From positions 27,826,001 to 27,890,000 of the forward strand of contig NC_092674.1 of NCBI RefSeq assembly GCF_964355755.1: a stretch of 64,000 nucleotides of DNA, given 5' to 3'. Position numbers and translations under genes: made by a program. The notes under the pieces were generated by a model. That model ran no database searches. It had not been told where the DNA came from and saw only the letters and a list, made by a program, of their open reading frames with translations. Shown here piece after piece: positions 36,876 to 48,960 of this stretch; within the stretch, counting starts at the first letter, position 1, and every line of letters begins with the position of its first letter. This stretch comes from Antedon mediterranea (Eukaryota > Echinodermata > Crinoidea > Comatulida > Antedonidae).

Positions 36876-38019
36876 TACCCATTCTTATTTGTTTCTGTAC
36901 AGATTTTGATGTCCGAACAAAAAAAATTAGAATTTCAATTATTTTCAAATTCTTACAAATGTGGTGTGTGTGGTGTGTACAAGCGATCGATAAAATAATG
37001 TTGTAGATACCGATGCTGTACCCACAATTTGAATTTCTTGCAATCTGAATTTTTTAACATTTTGTAACTTTGTTGAACAAGTAATAATTACTTATTTTGT
37101 GATTCTTTCTCATTAAATTAACAATCATAAAAATATCACCTATAATTCGTCAGAGTGATGATTTAATTTCGAGTTTAATGCTAACATTTGTTTTTAAGAA
37201 ATCATAAATTAAATCTAGGTATTTTAAGTTCAGTTTAGTTGTTTTTTAGATTATGTGTATGGTTAAATAATAAATAAGTCAGATTTTTCAAATTATGTAG
37301 GTTCATGTAGTAAAATACTTTGTATTTATTCCTAAATTGCGAAATAACATTTTCTTAAACCAAAAAACACCGAGGTCTATAATAATGAAGTTAATGTATT
37401 TATTTAACAAGTTTAAATGATAATCTATGCATGCAAACATGGTTTGTTAAGCGTAGCAAAATTTGCAAAGAATATAAAAAAAGAAAAAGATTAAAAGTAG
37501 AATAAATGTATAAATATAAAAATAAAAGTACTGCATAAAGTAAAGTAACAAGTTTTGGTAATCTGTCTCCCCGGTCTGTCTCAGAATAAATGTTTACATA
37601 TGGACAAAACACTGCACAAACAATAACAAATTGTAGGCTATGTGTCACGAATGGGACAGCAAATAAACATGACTTTTCAGAAGGTATACATTTATCCTCA
37701 TTATAAAAGATACCTAATCTGTTTTATATAATGTTGCCAGATAGTTGTTTTATATAACTTACCTGTTTAAATTATAACATTTTATTATTATTTATTTATT
37801 TTTATTAAATATGATTTATAATGTCGTTGCGGACGAGACATTTTAACATCCAAATGGAACACTTTTGTCTAGGTTAAAAAATATTATAATTTTGCTATTA
37901 AAAGAATTGTTTTTGACGCAGCGCAAACTTTTATTTACAATCATCAATGTAATTCAACCATTGAAACACTGATAAAAGGGGTATTGTTGAATCCTTCAAA
38001 CATCACAAAAAAACATATT
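36876..38019. other. AT-rich spacer inside the 23-kb element
   Basis: I see no exon, RNA or structured repeat that I can support here. Confidence 0.4.
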
Positions 38020-39235
38020 TTTAAACCCTATTGAACCAAAATAAAAGTGATTGAATCATGTAGTGTACAGTATGACTAAATTGGTATGTCAGTCAAAACA
38101 AAAATTTGTTAAAAATTGTTAAATACAGTTACAGTCCTTATTTTTGGGGTAAAACATCATATTTAAGGTTAAAAATAATTGGGTTAAAAAATGCTGTTTT
38201 ACCCAAAAATTCTTTTAAATTGACAAACCAAGTGGTAGGAAGTTTGTGCACTACTACATATTCAATTCAAAATTCTTTAATCATCCCACACGGGGCAATT
38301 CAAATAAAAAGGTCTGGATTAAAATTATCTTACAAAATATCACAAAACAGTACAAAATAATAAGAGTCAGATGGCCACTGCACTGGCAAAAACGAATTCC
38401 TTTTCTGGTTTGTTCTACATGCTGGGCATCGAAAGCAACACCCATGAGGCATCAGCTCAAAATCACTGAACAAGTCATGGTTAACATTTTTTAGAATAGC
38501 TCTACTTTTTTCTAGAATTTGCATGTCACAAAAAGAAGATAAGCTACAAAGTTGAAAACCTATTAATTTAGAACTTAAGTTAACAATTCTTTGTAGTGAG
38601 TTTTACTCTTTGACCCTAACTAAGACTAAAAAAACATCATATAAAGGAAAAAGTTAAAAAAACAATTATTATTGATTAGAACCCAACTAGAACTATATAG
38701 GGAGACAATTTATGAGAAAAAAAATTTGAAATTCCTTTAAGTTTGCCTTTTTTTGGGTTAAAAACTTCAATTTTTGGGAAAATTACTGATTTCACAGCGC
38801 AAAAAAAAACAAAAAAAGCTGCGCAAACCTCCTTTAAATCAATTAAAATTGTTTTTTTAAAGAAATTTCAAATTTTTTTCCCCATAAATTGTCTCCCTAT
38901 ATAGGTATAGTTGTGTTTTAATCAATATTAATAGATTTAAAGGAGGTTTGCACAGCTTTTTTTGTTGTTTGCGCTGTTAAATCAGTAATTTTCCCAAAAA
39001 TTGAAGTTTTTAACCCAAAAAAAGGCAAACTTAAAGGAATTTCAAATTTTTTTTCTCATAAATTGTCTCCCTATATAGTTCTAGTTGTGTTCTAATCAAT
39101 AATAATTGTTTTTAAGGAGGTTTGCACAGCTTTTTTTGTTGTTTGCGCAGTTTAGCAATACCCCCAAAGTTTTACACTACACAATTCAATGACTTTTATT
39201 TTGGTTCAATGGGGGTTTGCTATGTTTTTTAAACA
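38020..39235. mobile_element. foldback element, same family, copy 2, with inner palindrome
   Basis: Outer ends: 'aaccaaaataaaagtgattg' near 38035 and its inverse 'aatgacttttattttggttc' near 39190. Inside, 'agggagacaatttatgag' to 'caaacctcct' (about 38700-38835) is repeated in reverse at about 38938-39080. A minus-strand stretch at 38524-38330 encodes a Cys-rich peptide (HGCCFRCPACRTNQKRNSF) that could be a decayed zinc-binding exon; I cannot confirm it. Confidence 0.6.
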
Positions 39236-41250
39236 GTAAATGTAAGTGTATATTTTTTTTAATAACTAATTAACAAACTAGCATTTATATATGTAATATT
39301 ATACAGAATTCCCACTGGCAATAAAAGCTGAAATGTAAACATCAATAGTATCAAAACAAATGTAATATTAAACTCAAATTAAAACAAATGAAAAGGGCTA
39401 TTCATTACCTTAATTTCACAATCAAACAGGTTGCTGTTGCTTCCAAATAGAAGTCAAATTTGTTGTGGACCAGCTGATGCTGAACAATGACAGCATTTAT
39501 GAAAGATAATACAGTACAGTATAATAATGTGCAAAGAGATATCAATTGTTGGTCTTGTTAACATTAAATGCTAAACAAAGAATGAATTAGTTCAAAAATA
39601 TAAAACAATTATAGGCTCAATAACTGACCAATCGGATTCAGTTAACTAAAATGATCAACCAATGAAGTGAATTATAGGCTAATGGCTGTTAACCATAGAG
39701 AAAGTCTCCACATGAGTTAACAATTAAGTGGTTTTACACATAAACAATTAATCAGCAAGCAATCTCATGATCTGTGTTGTTTAATTCAAATCATGAGACA
39801 AAATTTGTATTAATTACTAATTAATAGAGTAATATAAAAGCCTAAAAAAATACTTTTTAATTTAGTTGCAAACAAGAAATGGTTATTTGATTAATCATGG
39901 AGGTAAACTCATTGGCTTCATTTCTTTTAAGTCTAGTTTGCATTTCATTGAATAATGCTAAATTTAACAAAAGTAACATTACCTAAATTCCATCAGCACT
40001 AAATGTGACCATTAATATTATGGACCTTTAGATCATGTGGATGCAGTTCCCACCAAGCTGTCTTTCTCGTTGAACACTTTTAGATTTCACTCAATGACCA
40101 AAAACTGGATTACAAAAGACCTCGGCGTAAAATATTTAGGTGACGTCAAATCCAAGTCTCACCAACTCTCTAATTCTAGTGAGAAATACGATCTGACGCA
40201 TGCGCAACGTCTCAAAATGATGTAATCATCGGCATGTAAATAAAAGTCTTATAATAGTTCAGACTCGCAAAGTTATTTTTTTTCAATGGGTTTACTGTTA
40301 CTGAAGGTCCTTACTTATGACATGGTGCAACATATGTAATCTAATGTTGCTCCATGCTTATATTTTTACCATGAGATTTTCTTTTTTTTAGGACTCTTGG
40401 GTGGGCTTCTTTTCGAGATTACTTTTGCAAACCAAACAGGGTGGGGAGGCGTTCTTTTTTAGAGTGTAAACTACATCTCCCTGGTTCTACTGGGTAGTGT
40501 AGTTAATTGTGTTTGGTAAAATTGCTATACCACCAGTCCATTGGGAGTGACCTTCTCAGATATCACAAGATTTTATGAGAATTCTATGCTAATCATTGAA
40601 GGCTATCAGCATGGAGTATTACTCCATGCTTTCAGTTAAATATTGTATTGTTACCACAGTGTTATTTTGTCATTTTCACAAAGATACTTGCCAGTACAGT
40701 ACTGTAGTTTACATATTAAGATTTAGAATATTCAAGTATATGATATGATTTCCATTACTAAATTGACATATTCAATTATTTTACACATTTTTTTTATATA
40801 TTTTTGTATATTTAGGAAGATACATTCCTATGTAGATGGAATCAAACATTAAAAATTATTGAGACAGCTGCAAAATTTGGTGTCCATGAATATGAACTTG
40901 TACTTAATAAATTACATCCTTGTGCTAAGGGTGAGTGAATATATAATAATTGTTCCTCTGAAATATTAATTTTTAAAACAATTTATAATAATTAAAATTA
41001 ACTCCAATTTGATTACTATTGAAGAGTGCTAGGTTTGTACTAATATGTAATAGAGTGTATCATCATGGTATTATTAGCACTTGAAAGTGTTTTAATTTTT
41101 GGTTTCTAAATTCTATCCTTAGGTTAGGGCACAAGGTATACCATAAGATACAATTATGTTACAATTAAAACATTATAAACTATGGAACGCTGCTTGCGCA
41201 ACAATTCAGCGAATTTAATTTCGCAAGTGTTGTCGCAGGGTGAATGAAAT
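39236..41250. other. spacer with one exon-like segment
   Basis: Mostly featureless. 40816-40930 (+) looks like an exon: acceptor TTTAG, an open stretch including CRWNQTLKIIETAAKFGVHE and YELVLNKLHPCAK, then a GTGAGT donor. I find no partner exon on this strand, so its status is uncertain. Confidence 0.25.
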
Positions 41251-41254
41251 GCTT

Positions 41255-42970
41255 TAATGATAAACATTTTTTTGTTAAAAGAAACCTAATTTGTCTTTCC
41301 TGGCCATGATTTTATCCAGCATTTCAAATCATCATTCTAAAAGATGATTCTTGCAGCAATGAATTCCATAAATATTTGTGTTTCTACATTACAGTACTGA
41401 CACTCAATGCTAATGGTAATGAGGTAACCAATGCATCATTGCTTTCACTAACCAAATTTTCTCTTAGTTTCTCACTTTGAATTCTTTGTATCATAATAAT
41501 AATCTCCATGATCTCAATTATAATCTTCTATAACAATAAAATTTATATATTTAATTCATTACAAAAAGAAAAACATTGCTTTTATTGAATCAGATTTTTT
41601 ATTTATATTTTTTTGGATTTGGATTTAAATTTAAATCGGTGGCGCACACACAATATTACGTAACAAATAAGTAATCAAACTATAACATATAACTACAGTA
41701 ATACAATTCCCACCCCACCCCACCCACTTTTCTTTCAATTTATTTAATACAGCAATGATACATACTTTCAGAGTAACACTTAGTAATACATGAGTAAAAA
41801 AACAAATTCCACCTCAAAATCTATTCTCATACTCATGGCTTTAGTAGCAATTTTTAGTAGCTTTTATACCATGGATTTCCTTGCTTATATGAAAAACTAT
41901 TGGTTTACAAAAGCAAAACACTTAATTTGCCCAAACCTATTTTCCTGTTGAGTTAATCTAAGTTCTATAGGCCTACGGTTCCTCATTCTATTTTAGTGAT
42001 GATAAAAGATAGGTGGTGATTGTACTCCCATTACTACTGTACATTCTTCATAAATTGTGCTTTTAGACAATGTATTTAAAGTCTACTAAACACTATTGGA
42101 TGATTTTCATATTTGATATTAAAGTATGTACAGTATTTTGGTTTAGTTAAATCATATTTGTTATAGATTATTTTTGATCAATTTTCATTATAATGAAAAT
42201 TTAATACATACCTGTTATTATTATTATTGTTATTATTATTATTATTATTATTATTGTTATTGAAAACTAAGATCGAGAATGATGACCCCTTGTATAATTA
42301 AATGTATAGCATTATCTATGGTGGTCCTGTTTTAAATTTGAACAGCAAATGTCTCAAATCACACTATTAAATTGTACAGTATTATTTTGATCAATTTAGG
42401 GCAAATGCTTCATAGCACAATAAATTACATTATGTTAACAAATGAAGCAACAAATTTATATAACATGTTGATCATTTTAAGAAATTTGACATTGATGAAT
42501 AATAATTACCAATTTAAAATACCCCTTTTCATTTTATTATGTGAACTCTTTGTATAGATATCATGTAAAAACACAATCCTTGTATTGGGGGATGATCTCA
42601 TGAAATTTATAGATCCATTACAATACAAGGTACATGAATCAAACTATAAAATGCTTTTTCGAAAATAATAATTTTATTGAACATATGCTTTTATAACAGC
42701 AGCACACTTTGACATGAAGGTGAGGAAACTTAAACTAGTAATACTATATTTATATAGACAAATTACAAAAGTACGATATTTGACCTACTATTACAAAACA
42801 CCTATTACATTTAAAAAGTGGTTAGAATGACCATAAAAAATTAAAATTACACAGTAATGTCAATTCCAAATGAATATTATTATTATATTAATTATTATGA
42901 ATGTGGGTTGTATTTATTGTTATTGTGTCATTGGTAATTTGGTTTAGTGGATGGTGGTACTATCTGAGTG
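41255..42970. repeat. left copy of a diverged direct duplication
   Basis: Shares ordered words with 44520-45150: 'gtcgcagggtgaatgaaatg', 'gattttatccagcatttcaa', 'aatgcatcattgctttcact', 'cttagtttctcacttt' and 'gaatgtgggttgtattta'. The order is conserved, so this is an old tandem duplication of the element interior. An (ATT)n microsatellite lies at 42207-42260. Confidence 0.55.
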
Positions 42971-43108
42971 TTATCTGTTTATTTTTAGTTTACTTTTTAT
43001 TTTATATTATATTATATATGTGTGAAGCCATGTCCCTTGTGAAACTTGTGTAGTAGTGTAACAATTTAGTATCCCATCAATCAATCTCACTCATTTCCTG
43101 GTAACTTA

Positions 43109-43782
43109 GGCCCTATTTCTGCTGCCAATAAACAATACAGTATTTATTTTTGCCTGCGACATGATCGGTCAACATCGTGTTTTTATTTTCTGTCGCTGTC
43201 AGCTGTTTTACACACGTGTATAGATATATTCGGCAAAAATGTGGAGCAAAGACGTCACAGTATTTACTAAATCTGTCTGGGGAAGGAGGGGTGGAGAAGG
43301 AGGGGGTGGGGGAGCTAAAATTTCTGGCCAACTAAAAGGTAATAAAAGGGACAACCAACATTTATAAAGACATTTCTAAAAAACATAAAGCAGGAGTACG
43401 GAATATACTTGTCTCCAAAGCAAGTAAACTCAAAGCTGAAGAGCCTGCGAAAGCAGTACAACATTGCAAAAGACAATAACTCGGGGAGGGAATGAATTAC
43501 TTGTCCCCATTACGATGTTTTCTGTGCTCTCACAACATCTCTATCACTAGGGCTAGGCTGTTGAAAGTGAGACGTAAAACATCCTTTAAGGCTTTATTGC
43601 GAATTTTAATTATCGACCAAATAAATGAATGGCAATTTGGGTAAAAAGGATGAAATTTAACACGACTACCCAAGAAGTATTGTTAGCAGAAACGGGGTAC
43701 TGAAAAATACGATATAAAAAATACCGTATTTTATACTGTATTTTTAAACCGTATTTTGAGTAGTTGCAGCAGAAACAGGCCC
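43109..43782 (+). mobile_element. PIF/Harbinger-like element with Myb/SANT remnant, TSD TTA
   Basis: Left end GGCCCTATTTCTGCTGC and right end (reverse-complemented) GGGCCTGTTTCTGCTGC: 15 of 17 match. TTA flanks both sides (43106-43108 and 43783-43785), the TWA duplication typical of PIF/Harbinger. Inside, on the + strand, 43370-43490 reads IKTFLKNIKQEYGIYLSPKQ then VNSKLKSLRKQYNIAKDNNS, followed by CPHYDVF. That is the layout of the Myb/SANT- or MADF-like DNA-binding protein these elements encode. No DDE transposase is present. Confidence 0.65.
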
Positions 43783-44519
43783 TTATTCTATATGAATGAG
43801 TCAGGTATATCAGAGGTGGGCCTGTAACCAGGAATGTACCTCTCTGGTCAAGACTTCAATAACTTTTGCTCCCATAGGATACAACTGGGTTCATTTACCT
43901 TTTATAAGTACTACTAGTACTGCATAATTAGGAAACAGTAAAGTCATATCTGAATTGAAGTTCTAATATATATATTAATAGTTTATTTTGTATTTTTGTA
44001 GTTAAGTTAAGTGTTCTCCGAATAAATTATTATTAATGGTCTCCCTTCCTTTGTTTTTATGGCCTCCAGATGTTACTTGCCAGTGTTTGCAATAGAGATA
44101 ACATAACATTAAATGAAGTTAGGTCCTAATTTTAAACTTAACTAAGAATTATTAATTGGCTTAAACAAATTTATGATAATAGGGTAAAGTCAAATAAAAG
44201 TAAAATTAATTAAAATGAGATATAAATTTAAATAGAAGAATAACAGTTATTTATCTCCCTGGCTCAATGTAGTTATGAAATTAAAGAAGGTAAAGGTTGT
44301 TCTCAGATTTTAAAGATACATTCCAATACACTTGCTTTAGATAGATATTTATGTACAAATAGGTCATAGTTTTATAAATATGGTAACTACACAACAAATT
44401 TACCAAATACCAGTTCATTGCAAACTAATGGAAATTTGGATAACATTTGTAAATGTTTGTATGTCTATGCGTATGAAACTCAAATTGCCAAATGTCTTTA
44501 ATCCTCTAAAAATAGAATG

Positions 44520-45150
44520 ACTATACAAAGTTTGTCGCAGTGTGAATAAAAATGCTTCAATGTTAAAAGAAACCAATTTCCTGAGATGTTTTTCTTGGTC
44601 TTGATTTTATCCTGCATTTCAAATCATCATCAAGAAAGCTGACTCTTGCAACACCACTCAAGGCTAATGTACTTAATGCATCATTGGTTTCAGTAACTGA
44701 ATTGTCCCTTAGTTTCTCACTTTTATACCTCTAATAATCTAAACTAGTAATGTTATGGCTAACTTGATTAAAATTTATTGGAGTAACTTAAGTAATCAAA
44801 CTGGTGTCAATACTTATAATGATATAGTTATCAATAGTCATGTTTCTGATGTTAGGGAAAATTATATCAATTCTGTTTACAGTCATCAAATTCACTACAG
44901 CTGAAATAATCTAATCTATGCTTTCCTGTTTATTGATGTCCCTAATTTGGGTTCCTATTGTTCCTTATTATTTTTGCTGGTGACACTATCAAGAGTGTGT
45001 ATATCTTAACATAGATTCTAAGTACTGTATATATTCCTTTGTTTATATACTAATTGATATGCTAATTTAGTTTCCAAAGTATGTGGGTTGCATTTAATTG
45101 GTATTAGTATTACAGTTTATTTTTAATTTGGTTTTATCGAATTATCAATA
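44520..45150. repeat. right copy of a diverged direct duplication
   Basis: Partner of 41255-42970, about 3.3 kb away, with the same word order ('gtcgcagtgtgaataaaaat', 'gattttatcctgcatttcaa', 'aatgcatcattggtttcagt', 'gtatgtgggttgcattta') but shorter. Confidence 0.55.
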
Positions 45151-45341
45151 AAAACTAATTGATCATTTCTTATTTTTGACTTATTTCTTAATTGAATACT
45201 ATTTGGAAATTTTTTTTAATGGTTCAACAAAATTTAAACACCATTTATTACTAGATAAAATCTATGATTTATATCAAGATAAAACAATTTGCTCAATTTT
45301 TGGACTATAATTGTAAATCATTTTTAATTACAGCTATAGTT

Positions 45342-46507
45342 AAGTCTAGGACCTGGGTCAAATTTGTATGCATTTAATTTAGGAGAGGATATATTAGGAT
45401 AATTTGACACCAACGAACAACATGGATGTGTGCTGAATTCGCTATCCGGGGCGAACATGCCCAAAATCGGGGTCAAAGGTTCTTATATCTCGACAACCAC
45501 TTGTCGTACAGATTTGCTTTTGGTGACAAATTGTTCAGAAAGTACATATTTATATTCAGTCTAACACAACCTCTAACGAAAAAATGACTGGAAATGCTTT
45601 TACTGACCTTTGACCCCAAAATGACCACATTTTCAGGTCAAATTATTCTTTAAAATGCCAATGGACAAACTGTATGGTATCAAATGAAAGCATACACAAT
45701 ATGCTACCCAACTTGTATTGAAAATGTTTAATTATGAAGCTAATTATATTGAAAATGTGCATATTTTGATTACTTTTATACAAAAAATGAATAATTGGTA
45801 TCAAATGAAAGCCCATAAAATATTCTACCCATTTCTACCCAACTTTTATTAAAAATCTGTAATTATGATGCTAATTTTGTTAAAAATGTACATATTTTAG
45901 TATTTTGTTACAAAATGAGTATACATATTAAATAGTGTAAATTTATTTTGATTTATTTATAATATTTAATAATTGTTCTTTTGGTGTCAAATTGTTCAGA
46001 ATATACATATTTGTATTCGGTCTAACACAACTTTTAGCGGAAAAATTACCGGAAATGCTGTCACTGACCTTTGACCTAAAAATGACCAAAAAACACATTT
46101 TCTGGTTAAATTATTCTTTAAAATGCCAATAGATAAACTGTATGGTATCAAATGAAAGCATACACAATATGCTACCCATTGCTACTCAACTTGTATTGAC
46201 AATTTTTAATTATGAAACTAATTGTATGGAAAATGTGCATATTTTGATTACTTTTATACAAAAAACGAGTAATTGGTAGCGTAATTGTTATGTTTTTTTA
46301 TATAATATTAAATTATTTAAGTGTTTGGAAAAACTATTTGGTATCAAATGAACATAAAATATTCTACCCATTGCTACTCTGTAATTATGTTGTATTTTTT
46401 TATATCTAGGCTGAGGATAGTCTAGATCATTATCCTGTAACACTAACAGTTGAGATATTCTCTCCTAAATTAAATGCATACAAATCTGACCCAGGTCCTA
46501 GACTATA
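45342..46507. mobile_element. foldback element, 'gtctaggacctgggtcaaat' family, inner copy
   Basis: Begins AGTCTAGGACCTGGGTCAAA and ends with GACCCAGGTCCTAGACT; the next inner words 'atgcatttaatttaggagag' and 'ctctcctaaattaaatgcat' also pair. The inside has repeated 'tggtatcaaatgaaagc' and 'gtgcatattttgattac' segments. Confidence 0.7.
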
Positions 46508-47858
46508 TGACTATACATTCATTTTAACTATTATTCATATTGGGTGTTACTTTGTCCAATTCGTTAAATTTATTGGATATTTTACGTACTGTTGGCCATC
46601 TCGGATTTGACACCCCTTTTTTAGAAAAATTGCAACATCTTTTTTGTATTACTTTACAACGTAGAGAAACTAAATCAGCTGGAATTTTGCTTTAACAAAA
46701 AATGAAAAACAAATTACATAGTGGCCTATTAATATGAATATATATGTTCCGAGTATTTTGATACCAATATCATTTTGAAAGACCAAAGGGTTACGGAGAT
46801 AGGGCAATTTGGATGCCATTTTGAAATTGCATTGAAAATCTGTAATTATGAATAATGATGTAGATTTTTTTGAAAAATGTGCATATTTTATAAAATTTTT
46901 GACAAAAATGAGTATATTAAATAGTGTAAATTTATTTTGGTTTATTTATTATGATTAAATTATTGAAGTGTTTAGAAGATCTATTCAGTATCAAATGAAA
47001 GCCCATAAAAATATTCTATCCATTGTTACCCAACTTGTATTGAAAATCTAATTATGATATTTAACAACAAAATGTGCATAAGTTTTGACAGAAATGAGTA
47101 CTGTATACTGTACGTAAGTGCAAGTAGTGTACATTTATTTTGTATAATAAATCAATATTTTTTTAGTTTTAATGAAATATGTGACACTATATCAAATGAA
47201 AGCCAATCAAATATGCTATCAAATTGAATTGTAAAGTTAAAATTAATAAAGCTACTTTAGAAAATGTTTTATAATATTATAAATAAACCAAAATAAATTT
47301 ACACTACTTACTGTATACGGTACTCATTTTTTTCCAAACACTGATGATGTAATGATTTAATATTATATAAATAAACATACCAATTACGCTACCAAATATT
47401 CATTTTTTGTATAAAAGTAATCAAAATATGCACATTTTCCATACAATTAGCTTCATAATTAGAAATTTTCAATACAAATGCTTTCATTTGATACCACACA
47501 GTTTGTCCTTGGCATTTTAAAGAATAATTAAACCTGAAAATGTGTTTTTTGGTCATTTTTGGGTCAAAAGTCAGTAAAAGCATTTCCAGTCATTTTTTCG
47601 CTAGAGGTTGTGTTAGACTGAATATAAATATGTATATTCTGAACAATTTGTCATCAAAAGCAAATCTGTACGACAAGTGGTTGTCGAGATATAAGAACCA
47701 CACATTTTTAACTTTTGACCCCGATTTTGGGCATGTTCGCCCCGGATAGCAAATTTGGCACACATTCCATGTTGTTCGTTGGGGTCAAATTATCCTATAA
47801 CAGTTGAGATATTCTCTCCTAAATTAAATGCATATAAATCTGTCCCAGGTCCTAGACA
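46508..47858. mobile_element. foldback element, same family, inverted second half
   Basis: 47540-47858 is the reverse complement of about 45342-45640, including the words 'ccggggcgaacatgcccaaa', 'gacaaccacttgtcgtacag' and 'cagtctaacacaacctcta', each read in reverse. Together with the preceding element it makes a nested palindrome of about 2.5 kb. Translations of this part on either strand are repeat-derived. Confidence 0.65.
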
Positions 47859-48354
47859 ACGGAAACATTAAAAAAAATTTTTCTTCTTAATTGTTTTTTT
47901 TTCTTCAAATTTTAGATTTAGAATAGATTTTACTATTATGAAAATTGTGCATTGTCAATTGTCCTTAAGATCGACAATTATCCTTAATATGCACTTATTT
48001 CTTAAATGTATTGTTTATAGTTCATAGATTTTACAAATATGGTACAGTATTAATTAATAACTTTTTGTGAACATTTTGTATGGGTTGAACCTCTCGTTAC
48101 GTGTTCCTCCGTTTTAAAAGAGAGAAACCAAACTATTATTATTATAGTTGGCAAGCGTCTATTAATTAGTATAACAACAACATTTTTATATTTAATGACA
48201 AAAAGAGAGATTGACCTTTTGCTTTCATTAACTCAGATTAGCAAGAAAAAAAAATGTTTGTCTTTCTTCTTACAATTAAAGAATAATAGAACTTGAATGA
48301 AGCTCAATTGATTGGAATGAGAGTATATACTGTACTAGAATTATTTAGTAATCA
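47859..48354. other. AT-rich spacer
   Basis: Nothing supported. There are no exon signals or clear repeats. Confidence 0.4.
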
Positions 48355-48960
48355 ACAAAACCAAAGAGGTGATAATTGATTTCGGCAAGGTACATAATAG
48401 TTTAGAATATCTTAAAAATGAAATTATTGAAGACGTTAACGAATACAAATATTTAGATACTACCATAGTAGAACAAATTTAATGTTACAACTCAGTCAGA
48501 TGAAAAGCAAATCAGCGATTGTATTTTTTAAAAAAACTTAACTATTTTAACGTAGATAAAAACGATTTTAATATTATTTTACAAATCTGTTGTCCTTAGC
48601 ATTTTAACTTTAAATTGTATATATGGTAACGTGACGAAAGCAACCAAAAACAAACTTAAGAATGTAAAGCTGCTAAACGTATAATAGGAGAGTGGAAATT
48701 GTTATTGAAACCTTAGAAACAATTTATACCAGCTGAACTCAAAAGAAAGTTATTAAGATTATTCAAATTAAACACATCCTCTAAAATCATTAATTAAAAT
48801 ATAATAGATCTGGCATAAGATTATGTGTACCGCGTACTCATATGACAAGATATAGGAATTCTTTTTATCCAAATTCAATTTTCAAGTTTAATCAGGCGCT
48901 AATTTTGTTACTTATCATTTGTATTATGTATGCCAAAGGAAAGCAAATTTCCACAAATTA
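48355..48960 (+). pseudogene. decayed non-LTR retrotransposon reverse transcriptase, C-terminal part
   Basis: With frameshifts the + strand reads KTKEVIIDFGK, then VNEYKYLDT, KKLNYFNVDKNDFNI, FYKSVVLSIL and LKNVKAAKRIIGEW. This is the order seen at the end of LINE-type reverse transcriptases: the K.K...DF segment, the YKYLG segment, the F..L..F.V segment and the K...II segment. Several stops and indels make it non-functional. It lies in the interior of the 23-kb element. Confidence 0.6.

Noticed and set aside
47389-47749. Open frames on both strands near 47.5 kb
   Set aside because: The segment is the inverted arm of a foldback element also present at 45342; translations are not conserved in the other copy.
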